A stretch of DNA of 64,000 nucleotides from Legionellaceae bacterium (GTDB lineage Bacteria > Pseudomonadota > Gammaproteobacteria > Legionellales > Legionellaceae). The stretch covers positions 1 through 64,000 of the forward strand of contig JAUYSP010000028.1 in assembly GCA_030696305.1 (NCBI GenBank), in the 5' to 3' direction. A program made the translations under genes and the position numbers. Of this stretch, positions 26,910 to 35,322 are shown piece by piece (within the stretch, counting starts at the first letter, position 1; each line of letters begins with the position of its first letter). Below the pieces are notes generated by a model, which saw only the letters and a list, made by a program, of their open reading frames with translations, was not told where the DNA came from and did not search any database.

Positions 26910-27937
26910 CAGATTTAACAAACACCAACCCAGAATTGCTGAAAGCGATCCGTGAGATACTTAGCCAAGCTCGAACACAGCTTCAATATACAGTAAACCA
27001 TACGATGGTGCAGACCTATTGGAATGTTGGCCGATTAATTGTTGAACATGAGCAGCAAGGGGAACAACGAGCAGCCTATGGGAAGCAACAACTAAAATTA
27101 CTTGCAGAACAGCTAAAGACTGAATTTGGAAAGGGGTTCGATGAGCGCAACCTGAGAAATATGCGAGCATTTTACAATACATATCCAATTTGGAACACAG
27201 TGTGTACCAAATTGAGTTGGTCACATTATCGACATTTATTCCGCATCGAAAATCAAGCTGCTCGTGATTGGTATATGAATGAATGTGTAGAGCATAACTG
27301 GACTGTGAGGGCATTGGAGCGCCAAATCGATAAATTGTACTATGAGCGTCTACTGGCTAGTAAAGATAAGGCACCAGTAATACAAGAAGCCCACACCCAC
27401 ACCCAAAAGCTACAAAACGATGTTAAAAATTATCTACGCGATCCTTATATCCTAGACTTTCTTAACCTCCCCCATCAAACATTGTTTGAAAGCGACCTCG
27501 AACAAGGGCTAATGGATAATTTACAACAGTTTTTGCTTGAACTCGGCAAAGGTTTCGCGTTTGTAGCACGTCAACAACGCATTAGCACCGATGATCAGGA
27601 TTTTTATATTGATCTGGTCTTTTATAATTTTAAGCTCAAATGCTTTTTGCTGATCGATTTGAAATTAGGCAAACTAACACACCAAGACGTAGGCCAAATG
27701 GACAGCTATGTACGAATTTATGATCAACATCGTAAAAGTGCTGATGATAACCCCACTATAGGCTTGATTTTATGCAGTCAAAAAAGTGAGGCGGTAGCTA
27801 AATATTCAGTCCTAACTGAAAGTAAACAGCTCTTTGCATCGAAGTACCTACACTATTTACCCACTGAAGATGAATTGCGCGCTGAGTTGGAACGGGAACG
27901 TGCAGCTTTAAATCAATTACCTGATAAAGATTGTTAA
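26906..27937 (+). CDS. YhcG/DUF1016-family PD-(D/E)XK nuclease-like protein
   Basis: A 343-residue protein. The N-terminal half is the DUF1016 helical domain (VGRLIVEHEQQG, FGKGFDERNLRNMRAFY, LSWSHYRHLFRIEN). The C-terminal half is the YhcG nuclease-fold domain with D236 in DFYIDLVFYN, the D251-L-K253 pair in FLLIDLKLGK and Q264 in VGQMDSYV. The motif has Asp where many relatives have Glu. The family is linked with mobile elements, restriction loci and genome rearrangement; its biochemical role is not settled. It overlaps the integrase stop by 4 bases. Codons 95-103 (IWNTVCTKL) are encoded by one copy of the 25-bp palindrome. Confidence 0.88.
   Translation: MTDLTNTNPELLKAIREILSQARTQLQYTVNHTMVQTYWNVGRLIVEHEQQGEQRAAYGKQQLKLLAEQLKTEFGKGFDERNLRNMRAFYNTYPIWNTVCTKLSWSHYRHLFRIENQAARDWYMNECVEHNWTVRALERQIDKLYYERLLASKDKAPVIQEAHTHTQKLQNDVKNYLRDPYILDFLNLPHQTLFESDLEQGLMDNLQQFLLELGKGFAFVARQQRISTDDQDFYIDLVFYNFKLKCFLLIDLKLGKLTHQDVGQMDSYVRIYDQHRKSADDNPTIGLILCSQKSEAVAKYSVLTESKQLFASKYLHYLPTEDELRAELERERAALNQLPDKDC
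27188..27212. repeat. 25-bp palindrome, copy 3 (inside the YhcG gene)
   Basis: Arms ATTTGGAACACA and TGTGTACCAAAT around G, with one mismatch. It encodes residues 95 to about 103 of the YhcG-like protein, directly before the family-conserved LSWSHY. Confidence 0.9.
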
Positions 27938-27990
27938 GGGGTGGGGGCAAATCGCCCCCTTCCTTCAAATCACAACTCTAAGAGAAAAAT

Positions 27991-28827
27991 ATGTCTTACG
28001 AAGCTTACGCCAAACAAATAACTCAAATAAAACCTGCGGCTCCTGTTTTTGTCGCCTTTCTTGATATCTTAGGTTTTTCAGATTTTGTCAAAAACAACTC
28101 TCACGCTGAAGTAGTCAAAATCTATCAAGCCGTATTTCGTAGCATCATAGACATGACGCTTACAGAAACGGCAGAACAACTTTTACCCGAATCTCAATGG
28201 CTCAAAGATATAACTAATCCTAATAACCATGATTTATCTCCAAAATTAGACAATGTGAGCATTAATGTTTTAAGTATCTCTGATTCAATAATACTTTCTA
28301 CTACGGATGATGAATTCAAAAATCTAATAAAATTAATTGCTACCGTAAGGAATATAATGGCCAGAACTCTTTATTTTGGATTTCCATTACGTGGCGCAAT
28401 TACACATGGAATGCTGACATTAGATAGTCAGGAAAGCTTCGGTCAATCAAAAATTATACATCATCAAATGTTTGGTTTACCTATTGTAGAAGCCGCCGAA
28501 TTAGAAAAAATACAGCACTGGTCTGGTTGTGTCATTCATGAAAATGTTGCGCTGCACATTGGATACAAGTTAAGGGGTCTTGATTACACAATGCTGGTAC
28601 CCTATGAGATACCATTAAAAGACAAAACTCCTGAGCTAATGCTAGCTGTCAATTGGGTATATACCTTCCTAGAAAGCGACCAAAAAGATATTAATTCTCA
28701 GAGAATAAAAGACTCTTTTGCATCACATAGAAAAACAACAAACAATGCCACTGTATTGATTGATAATACAATTAAGTTTTTTGAGGCAATGAAGCATTAC
28801 ACCTCGATTGTTACAGAGGATATTTAA
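27991..28827 (+). CDS. Class III nucleotide-cyclase-like protein
   Basis: A 278-residue soluble protein. FVAFLDILGFSDFVK (residues 20-34) carries the first metal Asp (D25). NVLSISDSIILST carries a second Asp (D98). GFPLRGAITHG (130-140) matches the central strand and turn of class III adenylate/guanylate cyclase domains. Stand-alone domains of this type occur in defence islands and include the Pycsar pyrimidine cyclases. No TIR or membrane effector gene is next to it, so a complete Pycsar pair cannot be claimed. Nucleotide specificity cannot be read off. It sits between the YhcG-like gene and the replication module, the usual cargo position near an integrase. Confidence 0.7.
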   Translation: MSYEAYAKQITQIKPAAPVFVAFLDILGFSDFVKNNSHAEVVKIYQAVFRSIIDMTLTETAEQLLPESQWLKDITNPNNHDLSPKLDNVSINVLSISDSIILSTTDDEFKNLIKLIATVRNIMARTLYFGFPLRGAITHGMLTLDSQESFGQSKIIHHQMFGLPIVEAAELEKIQHWSGCVIHENVALHIGYKLRGLDYTMLVPYEIPLKDKTPELMLAVNWVYTFLESDQKDINSQRIKDSFASHRKTTNNATVLIDNTIKFFEAMKHYTSIVTEDI

Positions 28828-28893
28828 TTATGCATTTTGCTCCTTATCATAGCCCTATGCTAGGGATAGAAAGGTCAAACACTGCTATTAAAG

Positions 28894-28918
28894 ATTTGGT
28901 ACACAGTGCGTACCAAAT
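28894..28918. repeat. 25-bp palindrome, copy 4
   Basis: Arms ATTTGGTACACA and TGCGTACCAAAT around G, with one mismatch. Forms a pair with copy 5, 40 bases apart, downstream of the cyclase-like gene. Confidence 0.9.
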
Positions 28919-28933
28919 TCAAAGATAAATTTA

Positions 28934-28958
28934 ATTTGGCAGACAGTGTGTGCCAAAT
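28934..28958. repeat. 25-bp palindrome, copy 5
   Basis: Arms ATTTGGCAGACA and TGTGTGCCAAAT around G, with one mismatch. Confidence 0.9.
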
Positions 28959-29185
28959 TAATCAGCAGTTATCGACAATCTGTCGACAACTTAGTTTTAA
29001 AAGATATTCAGCCGTAAGCAAGGAGTACGATTTTTTCGTACAAGAGAACTTATTATTTTGATACTTTGAATATTTTGTTTTCAATGACAATAGAGCTATA
29101 AAGTTTTTTAGTTTCTACTATGTAATCGTTCATCATTCTAAAATATACTACTCACATTGCGGTAAATAACATACTCAATACATTA

Positions 29186-29270
29186 CATCTCATAACATCA
29201 CCTAACATAACATCCCATAACAAAACATAACTTCAGATAACAAAACATAACAAAACATAACTTTACATTA
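29186..29270. repeat. 10-bp iteron array (CATAACAAAA), candidate replication origin
   Basis: CATAA or a one-base variant begins at 29206, 29216, 29226, 29236, 29246, 29256 and 29266, exactly every 10 bases, with a further CATAACAT at 29191. The units are followed by CAAAA, CATCC, CTTCA or CTTTA. The period is close to one DNA turn, so a bound protein would line up on one face. It lies immediately upstream of the AlpA-like regulator and primase-helicase genes. This is where P4-like elements have their origin. Confidence 0.75.
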
Positions 29271-29328
29271 CATCTTCTTGGCAGATAGTTAGTACTGCCA
29301 TTGGTAAAGAATTATTTGGAGTGAAAAT

Positions 29329-29679
29329 ATGAAGTCAATATCGTCAAATCCCAATGTGCAACCAGAAGTGGACACAAAAACCAAATCAGCCGTAAAGAAT
29401 GTTCCCTTATCTAAACGCACCCGTATAAAAAAAATGAAAAAGGCAGAAACAGAACTTATTACGCTGTTTTGGGATTCTCCACCTTCTGCTTTATTTGGAC
29501 AAGAAACGATCGCAGCAGTCACTCATAGAAGTACAAAAACTATGGAGTGTGATAGATGGCGCGGTAAAGGGATTCCGTATAGAAAATGCTTAGGGCGGGT
29601 TTTATATCAAAAATCCGATGTCATTTCTTGGATTGAAAGCCATCAGTTAGTTAGATCAACCAGTGAATACGAGGTGTGA
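29329..29679 (+). CDS. AlpA-like helix-turn-helix regulator / excisionase
   Basis: A 116-residue protein. After a basic, disordered N-terminus (SKRTRIKKMKKAE) comes a MerR/AlpA-type winged helix: SALFGQETIAAVTHRSTKTM, ECDRWRGKGIPYRKCLGRVL, then YQKSDVISWIE (about residues 58-105). In satellites and P4-like prophages AlpA activates integrase or excision genes and the replication module. GGAG lies 8 bases before the ATG. The stop overlaps the primase-helicase ribosome site, so the two are one operon. Confidence 0.8.
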   Translation: MKSISSNPNVQPEVDTKTKSAVKNVPLSKRTRIKKMKKAETELITLFWDSPPSALFGQETIAAVTHRSTKTMECDRWRGKGIPYRKCLGRVLYQKSDVISWIESHQLVRSTSEYEV

Positions 29680-29681
29680 CT

Positions 29682-32270
29682 ATGACCGCACCTCAGATAT
29701 TTGATGTCGAGTGCCATTTCAAAGATTGTCTTGCATATATCCATCACCCTTTAGATGAGAACATTGTTTTTGACACGGAAAAATGGCAACGCTTCGATTG
29801 TCCCAGATCAGCAAAGCATAATAAAAATGCATCGTATCGTGCGCATAGCGATCTAAATCCTGTGCCAGTATTAAAATTTGAATGCCACAAATGTGGCATT
29901 AAAGAAAATTTTGCTTATACGGAATGCGATTCGTCAAAAATAACGCCCTCTGAATATGCAGAAATTCAATTAGAAGCCGCTAAACGAAAACTTGAACAGG
30001 AGAGGCGGAGCCAAGTTGCATTAAAGATAATGCGAGCACAGTGGGATAGCGCAAAACCATGCGTTAGTCACGCATATTTTGATCGCAAGCTAATAACCCT
30101 CACTGCGGCAGATGGCCTGCGATTAGACTCATTTGGAAATATTCTATGCCCTGCCAGATTGATTACTGGTGAAGTGATTACCACCCAAACAATCCCCGCT
30201 AGAGGAAAAAAAAGATTTTATACTGGAATCCCTTCGAAAAATGGGTTTCATGTTTTTGGCACAATAGAGCCTGACCAAGACATCTATTTTGCAGAAGGTA
30301 TAGCCACAGCCAAAACCATAAGCGAAAGTACAAAAGATCCTGTTATTTGTGTTTATGGGAAACGTTTCAATAGCATTGCCCCCATTATTGCTAAAGCACA
30401 TCCAAACAGTCAGCTTATTTATTGTTGTGATCTACCCTCCGATGGCGAAGCAATCACTTCTGAGAACAATGCCCATGAAACCATAGCCTTAGTTGGCGGA
30501 CATATCTGTTTACCTGATTTCTCAAATATTCCTCATGATTTTCGACCAGAAATTAAACGAAGCGATTATAACGACTTGCTTGTGCTACTTATAACGAATG
30601 GATTAAACAGAACTGCCGCACTCGACATAGTGCGACAGCAATTATCAATTCACTTTGACGAGAGAATTATGGCAGAAAATACACAAAAGACAAAGGGCTC
30701 TAAGACTCAAGAAGAAAAGCCAAAAATGGCAGAATTATTACTAGAACTTATTGATCAGGAAGACTATGAGTTTTTTCATGATGAACATGAAGATACATTT
30801 TGTAAATATCCTTCACAGAGATCAAACGTATATGAGACAAGACGACTAAATGACTCAAAGTTCAAAAGCTATCTCTCTTTTATTTTTCGAAAATCTGAAG
30901 GAAAAACAATCGGAGAACAAGCATTAAAAGAAGCTCTGGCTGAAATGGAAGGACGAGCCCTTCATGATATTGGCAGTAAACAACAAAAAATTTTTCTTCG
31001 TGTAGGAACCTTGAACGAAAAAATATACATCGATCTTTGTAATGACAAATGGCAAGTGATAGAGATTTCACCTCTCGGATGGAAAATTCTAGAATCTAAA
31101 GATGTACCCATCCGGTTTGTGCGACCACAACATTCATTACCATTGCCAGATCCCACGAGTGCTAATACTGGGGACATATCTAAGCTGTGGGAGATCGTTA
31201 ATATTCCTAAGGAAGACCAAATTTTAGTTTTAGCATTTATTCTTGAGTGTTTTCGTTGCACCACAGCCTTTCCAATTCTAGTACTTCTGGGACTACAAGA
31301 CTCAGGAAAGTCTGCCACACAAAATACTATTCGTAGTCTTATCGATCCTAGCTCAAGCAATCTACGAACAGCACCAAGAAAATCTGATGACCTTGTTACG
31401 GAAGCAGGATCAAACTGGTTGGTAAGTTACAATAACATGTCAAATATCACGGATGACATGCACGATGATTTTTGCTGTATCTCAACAGGCTCCGGTTTTG
31501 CAACAAGGAAATACTGGACAAACACCCAACAAGTTGTTGTAAACATTGCTCGACCTGTTGTCATGAATGGAATCTATAACTTTATACGCAGACCCGACTT
31601 ATTAGACAGAGCAATTATTCTTGAGTTGGACTCAATCGATGATTCGAATCGAAAAACTGATAGTCAATTAGATAAAGCGGCTCTACATAATCGCCCTATA
31701 ATATTTCGTGGACTTCTTGATTTACTTGTAAAAGTATTAGCACTGCTACCAACAGTCACATTGGATAGACAACCTCGTATGGCTGACTTTGCTTTGCTAG
31801 GAATAGCCATTGAACAAGCTCAAGGACTGCCACAGCACACCTTTATTACTCGTTATAGGGCAAACCGTTCTGATGCTAAAGACAGCGTTCTTGAGTCATC
31901 ACCAGTGATACTAGCATTGATTGAGTTTATTGAAACACAAGATAATAATTTTTGGCGAGGTCGTCCATCTGATTTATTGGAAAAACTAACAAGCTTCAAA
32001 ACCCCATCGCTACATACGACTTGGCCTAAATCACCTCATGCAATGGCTGGAGATTTAAAACGTTACATAGCGCCGTTGCAGGGTATTGGGATCAACGTAA
32101 TTAATGAAGCAAAAATAGCAAACAAAAAAAATAAGAAGGGTAATTTCTATCAGATAAGCAAAATACCTGACATTGGAAAAACATGTCCACCATATCCACT
32201 AAGTCCACTTGGTAATCAAAATATTAATAGCTATAAGCCTTTTGGATTGCCTAAGAAAGTGGACTACTAG
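29682..32270 (+). CDS. Primase-helicase (Toprim plus AAA+/SF3-like ATPase)
   Basis: An 862-residue replication protein. The N-terminus has zinc-ligand pairs (FDCPRSAKH and FECHKCGIKENF, about residues 40-80). The Toprim-like primase part has IYFAEGIATAKTI and SQLIYCCDLPSDGE (about 200-260). The C-terminal ATPase has Walker A GLQDSGKSA (about 540-550) and a Walker B/sensor region with SNWLVSYNNMSNI and RRPDLLDRAIILEL. The ATPase layout is that of island and satellite replication proteins. An in-frame GTG two codons earlier is part of the ribosome site GAGGTG, so the ATG at 29682 is chosen. With the iterons upstream it forms a self-contained replication module. Confidence 0.85.
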   Translation: MTAPQIFDVECHFKDCLAYIHHPLDENIVFDTEKWQRFDCPRSAKHNKNASYRAHSDLNPVPVLKFECHKCGIKENFAYTECDSSKITPSEYAEIQLEAAKRKLEQERRSQVALKIMRAQWDSAKPCVSHAYFDRKLITLTAADGLRLDSFGNILCPARLITGEVITTQTIPARGKKRFYTGIPSKNGFHVFGTIEPDQDIYFAEGIATAKTISESTKDPVICVYGKRFNSIAPIIAKAHPNSQLIYCCDLPSDGEAITSENNAHETIALVGGHICLPDFSNIPHDFRPEIKRSDYNDLLVLLITNGLNRTAALDIVRQQLSIHFDERIMAENTQKTKGSKTQEEKPKMAELLLELIDQEDYEFFHDEHEDTFCKYPSQRSNVYETRRLNDSKFKSYLSFIFRKSEGKTIGEQALKEALAEMEGRALHDIGSKQQKIFLRVGTLNEKIYIDLCNDKWQVIEISPLGWKILESKDVPIRFVRPQHSLPLPDPTSANTGDISKLWEIVNIPKEDQILVLAFILECFRCTTAFPILVLLGLQDSGKSATQNTIRSLIDPSSSNLRTAPRKSDDLVTEAGSNWLVSYNNMSNITDDMHDDFCCISTGSGFATRKYWTNTQQVVVNIARPVVMNGIYNFIRRPDLLDRAIILELDSIDDSNRKTDSQLDKAALHNRPIIFRGLLDLLVKVLALLPTVTLDRQPRMADFALLGIAIEQAQGLPQHTFITRYRANRSDAKDSVLESSPVILALIEFIETQDNNFWRGRPSDLLEKLTSFKTPSLHTTWPKSPHAMAGDLKRYIAPLQGIGINVINEAKIANKKNKKGNFYQISKIPDIGKTCPPYPLSPLGNQNINSYKPFGLPKKVDY

Positions 32271-32404
32271 CGGGCATAGTGGGGATAGGCACCACAAACT
32301 TCATACGAAGTCCACCCTCAATAAACTTATAAAATCCAATACTAGCCTGGGTTTATAATGAGTCGGTGGACATCGTGGACATCGTGGGCATTAAAACTCA
32401 ATGT

Positions 32405-32431
32405 GTCGTATTGAACGAAATTCAATACGAC
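32405..32431. promoter_or_regulatory. Perfect 11-bp inverted repeat before the TerS-like gene
   Basis: GTCGTATTGAA and TTCAATACGAC are separated by CGAAA. The hairpin or operator lies 29 bases upstream of the next start. There is no U-run, so an operator or translation-controlling stem is more likely than a terminator. Just upstream GTGGACATC is directly repeated (about 32364-32384). Confidence 0.6.
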
Positions 32432-32460
32432 AGAGTATTGATTTAGATGGAGAGTGATCA

Positions 32461-32937
32461 ATGAAAAAACAACAACAATTGTTAATTAATCGCCCTGGTC
32501 AGCCGACAAAACTTAATAAAGTCATTGCTGCTGAAGTAGTTGAAAACGTTCGACATCAATTATCTATTTCCAATGCTGCACGTTTAGCGGGTCAACCATC
32601 CTCTACCGTCCGCACATGGATTAAGCGTGGTATAACTGATGCAGAGAATGGCTTATATAATGACTTTGTAGAATTCGCACTTGATGTCGGAAAAGCTCGG
32701 GCAGAAAAAGTTGCAGAATTTATTAATATAATAGCCTCAGGACAAGACAATTGGCGGGCTTTTGCTTGGTTGCTTGAAAAATGTTGTCCAGAAGATTTTG
32801 GACGTGATAACGAACTCTATAGACAGCTTCTTAATGACTATAAATTGCTTGCGCAATCGTTAATTGACCAGAATAAAGGTGTTAAACATGGCGGATTTAT
32901 CACAAATACGCGCGATCATTCTCGGATCAGTATCTGA
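32461..32937 (+). CDS. HTH protein resembling a phage terminase small subunit
   Basis: A 158-residue protein with an N-terminal GQPTKL-type arm and helix-turn-helix (LSISNAARLAGQPSSTVRTW, about residues 37-56). A helical segment ending NWRAFAWLLEKCCPEDFGRD (about 98-117) follows, and the aromatic/Leu-Glu-x-x-x-Pro pattern is common in TerS-like DNA-packaging proteins. In satellites a TerS redirects the helper phage packaging machine to the satellite genome. The match is by pattern only; a plain DNA-binding regulator is the alternative. GGAG lies before the ATG. Confidence 0.55.
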   Translation: MKKQQQLLINRPGQPTKLNKVIAAEVVENVRHQLSISNAARLAGQPSSTVRTWIKRGITDAENGLYNDFVEFALDVGKARAEKVAEFINIIASGQDNWRAFAWLLEKCCPEDFGRDNELYRQLLNDYKLLAQSLIDQNKGVKHGGFITNTRDHSRISI

Positions 32938-33044
32938 GTTAATGATCGTTATTATTACAATTCTCGATGGATCGCGCGCGCGTATGCGCATTATGGGGTA
33001 TTGAGATTATTGAAATAATTTAGCAAATAAAAGGATTTATCATA

Positions 33045-33332
33045 ATGGACTACACATACCCAAATAAAGATTTTATTGTTCAAACTGTAAGACGACCTGA
33101 TGAACCAAAAATCCCAAAAAGTAAGCGTGGTATATGTGGTGCAAAGACACGAACAGGCACCCCATGCAATGCACCGCCAGTATGGAATAAAGTAATAGAT
33201 AAAGCCCGAAACGGACGTTGCAAAATGCATGGTGGTCTGTCAACAGGACCAAAAACAGAAGAAGGACGGCAAGCTATCCGAAATAGTGTAATAGCGAGTA
33301 ATAGAAACAGATGGAGAACGGAGGTAAAATAG
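33045..33332 (+). CDS. Small zinc-ribbon protein of the HGG-STGP family
   Basis: A 95-residue basic protein. CGAKTRTGTPCNAPPV and GRCKMHGGLSTGPKTEEGRQ supply the Cys/Cys...Cys/His ligand set and the highly conserved HGGxSTGPxTxEG loop. Proteins with this pattern are frequent in prophages and integrative elements of proteobacteria, but their function is not established. DNA binding is likely from the charge. AAAGG lies before the ATG. Confidence 0.8.
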   Translation: MDYTYPNKDFIVQTVRRPDEPKIPKSKRGICGAKTRTGTPCNAPPVWNKVIDKARNGRCKMHGGLSTGPKTEEGRQAIRNSVIASNRNRWRTEVK

Positions 33333-33424
33333 AATAGTGTCTATGTGGACATCTTTCTAGCATGCAATAATCGACCTTTCAAAATCATATATTGTAGTTT
33401 AACCACGCCTAATTATGTTTTCCG

Positions 33425-33997
33425 TTAACAGGATATAAGCTCAAGAGCTAACTCTTTTAGATCTTGTCGATTATGACGTGATAAAAATAAAACATAATCA
33501 ACATCTCCTTTACTCATAGCCTCCACAAGCCAATCTCTGTAATATTTTATCGCAAATGCATCATCCTCATAATCTATTTTGCTGATTCCATCTACTAAAA
33601 TTTTACCTACGGCACGTGCGTCCAGGCTATGTTTAGGGAATATATGAGGAGCTAATCTAGCCAATAAAAATAATATGGCAGCATAATGTAATTTTGCATG
33701 CTTATGCGCCCAATCAAGGTTAGGTTGTTTACACTTTAACGTTCGGTAAGCTTTTTCGGCATCTCTTTTAACCATCGCAACCTGTTCATAAGCACGGTAA
33801 CACTCTACTGACGTGTACGCTTCCGGCGATAATAGCACTCCCAGATAATCAGGGCAGGATTTTTCCATGTCTAATAAATACTCTGCAGCCATTAATATCG
33901 AACATGCTCTTTCATCTCGAGAAAGTGAAGTAAATTCATTTTTCATAAGCTGTAAATGCGATCGTATTCTACGATTTATTAAAAACCGAATAATCAT
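33425..33997 (-). CDS. Unknown helical protein on the element
   Basis: A 190-residue soluble, all-helical protein with no recognised domain. AAGG lies 9 bases before the ATG. It is the only minus-strand gene in the middle of the element, facing the replication module and backing the Xre regulator, so it may be cargo with its own promoter. Candidate roles such as immunity or phage interference are speculation. Confidence 0.55.
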   Translation of the reverse strand: MIIRFLINRRIRSHLQLMKNEFTSLSRDERACSILMAAEYLLDMEKSCPDYLGVLLSPEAYTSVECYRAYEQVAMVKRDAEKAYRTLKCKQPNLDWAHKHAKLHYAAILFLLARLAPHIFPKHSLDARAVGKILVDGISKIDYEDDAFAIKYYRDWLVEAMSKGDVDYVLFLSRHNRQDLKELALELISC

Positions 33998-34192
33998 CTT
34001 GAGTAACCTTATACTAATCCAACAATTTACACCTCCTTATAAATTATCTTGATCCTTCATTTTGTCAGGTTTTTTTATGATCTGATGTTCAATAATAAAT
34101 CATTTAATCATTAATGTATAGGATTCCTAAGTATCCAAGATATAAAAAAACTTAGATTCTCTAAGTTATCAATTAAATTTTATAGGCTTGGA

Positions 34193-34501
34193 ATGGTTGA
34201 CTCTCCTTTCTGTAAACGGCTTAAAGAAGCTCGTTTATCAGCTAATTTCTCACAGAAAAAACTGGGGATAGCTGCAGGAATGGATCAATTTTCAGCCAGT
34301 GCACGCATGAACCATTATGAGATGGGCAGGCATACTCCCGATTTTGCAACGCTACAGCGTATAGCAGTTGTGCTTAATTTACCCGTAGCTTATTTTTACG
34401 CAGAATCTGATGAGTTGGCCGAGCTTATCAAAGTATTTAACGGCCTCAAACACGAAGATAAGCTCATGGTGTTAAATAAGCTGGCCACCCATGATTTGTA
34501 A
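34193..34501 (+). CDS. Xre-family transcriptional regulator
   Basis: A 102-residue single-domain regulator. The helix-turn-helix is FSQKKLGIAAGMDQFSASARMNHYEMGRHTPDFATLQRIA (about residues 19-58, given here as family description), with the variant loop QFSASARMNHYE where many have PSTISRIE. A short C-terminal dimerisation tail follows. It may be the master repressor of the element. An AT-rich region without a clear palindrome lies upstream. Confidence 0.85.
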   Translation: MVDSPFCKRLKEARLSANFSQKKLGIAAGMDQFSASARMNHYEMGRHTPDFATLQRIAVVLNLPVAYFYAESDELAELIKVFNGLKHEDKLMVLNKLATHDL

Positions 34502-34696
34502 TATTTACATACACTTTTTCTAACTTGCCAGAAAAAAATACTTTAACTTTATTGAAGCTTGACGATTAATCGTAGCATTGGTATCATCCCGCCCATTCCT
34601 TGACTGGAATCACTACTGTTTTATTGCCTTGATTGGTCTCTTAACCCTTGATTGGGAACTAGTACTTTTATTATCAATTAGTTAGGAGAACACCGC

Positions 34697-35206
34697 ATGA
34701 ATTTCATATCAAAAGATCTACAAGATGCCTTTGACAAAGCCAAGCCTGTTTTAGAAAAAATTACTGAAACCAAGGATCAAATTTCAAAAGAGATTACGTT
34801 TTTGGAAAAATCCCTACAAGCGTTTGCGATAAGTGACGACTTTACATACTTTATTAAAAGCCCATATAACACAACAAGTTTTGCTGATGGTGATATTGGT
34901 GAATATAGCCTAAGTGGTTGGGCTATAACTAGTGAAGAAATGTTAACATGGGATAAAAATAAAAAGCGATTAATGTATCAATTGAATCAGTATGAAGCGG
35001 AGGTTGATTTTGAAAGTAAATCTCCGGTAGTTATAAAAATAGAAACTCGTAAAACTATTTTATGCAAACCATTAATTGAGACTGCTTTCGATATTCGAAA
35101 GGAAGTATATGAAAACGAGCACCTAACGCGGTTTCTTAATGAGTTAACAGCGCAATATCAACTTGCCTTGAGAGATCCATCTGATTCTACGGATATCCCG
35201 TTTTAG
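34697..35206 (+). CDS. Unknown protein with SSB-like DIPF C-terminus
   Basis: A 169-residue soluble protein, predicted coiled coil at residues 5-45, unknown in the middle. The last seven residues are DSTDIPF. Bacterial single-stranded-DNA-binding protein ends in DDDIPF, the peptide by which it recruits PriA, RecO, RecQ, exonuclease I and others. The body shows no OB-fold, so this is not an SSB. AGGAG lies 8 bases before the ATG. In a replicating element such a tail could recruit host repair or replication proteins, or compete with SSB (inference). Confidence 0.6.
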   Translation: MNFISKDLQDAFDKAKPVLEKITETKDQISKEITFLEKSLQAFAISDDFTYFIKSPYNTTSFADGDIGEYSLSGWAITSEEMLTWDKNKKRLMYQLNQYEAEVDFESKSPVVIKIETRKTILCKPLIETAFDIRKEVYENEHLTRFLNELTAQYQLALRDPSDSTDIPF

Positions 35207-35257
35207 ATGAGGCTGCCTTCACAACAAAGCTGAATGCTAGTGTGACATACTCAAAAG

Positions 35258-35293
35258 CTGGGATGAAGAAAACCAAACTCTTGTTCATCCCAG
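35258..35293. terminator. Perfect 10-bp inverted repeat downstream of the DIPF gene
   Basis: CTGGGATGAA (35258-35267) pairs with TTCATCCCAG (35284-35293). A 16-base loop separates them and no U-run follows. It may end the preceding transcript weakly or control the TTG-started gene that begins 30 bases later. Confidence 0.4.
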
Positions 35294-35322
35294 TCATCAG
35301 TTAATATGCGCAGAGAGTAATC

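Larger units (their letters stand above)
28828..29328. other. 501-bp non-coding region of the element
   Basis: Between the cyclase-like gene and the AlpA-like gene. It contains two copies of the 25-bp palindrome (28894 and 28934) and the 10-bp-phased iteron array (about 29186-29270), described separately. The rest is AT-rich with no coding sequence. A GGAG at about 29318 serves the next gene. The layout suggests a replication origin followed by the replication genes. Confidence 0.6.

Noticed and set aside
27991-28827. Complete Pycsar defence system
   Set aside because: Only a cyclase-like gene is present. Neither neighbour encodes a TIR or membrane effector, so the claim is limited to a cyclase-like orphan.
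29186-29270. CRISPR array
   Set aside because: The units are only 10 bp with no spacers and no cas genes nearby; an iteron array explains the pattern better.
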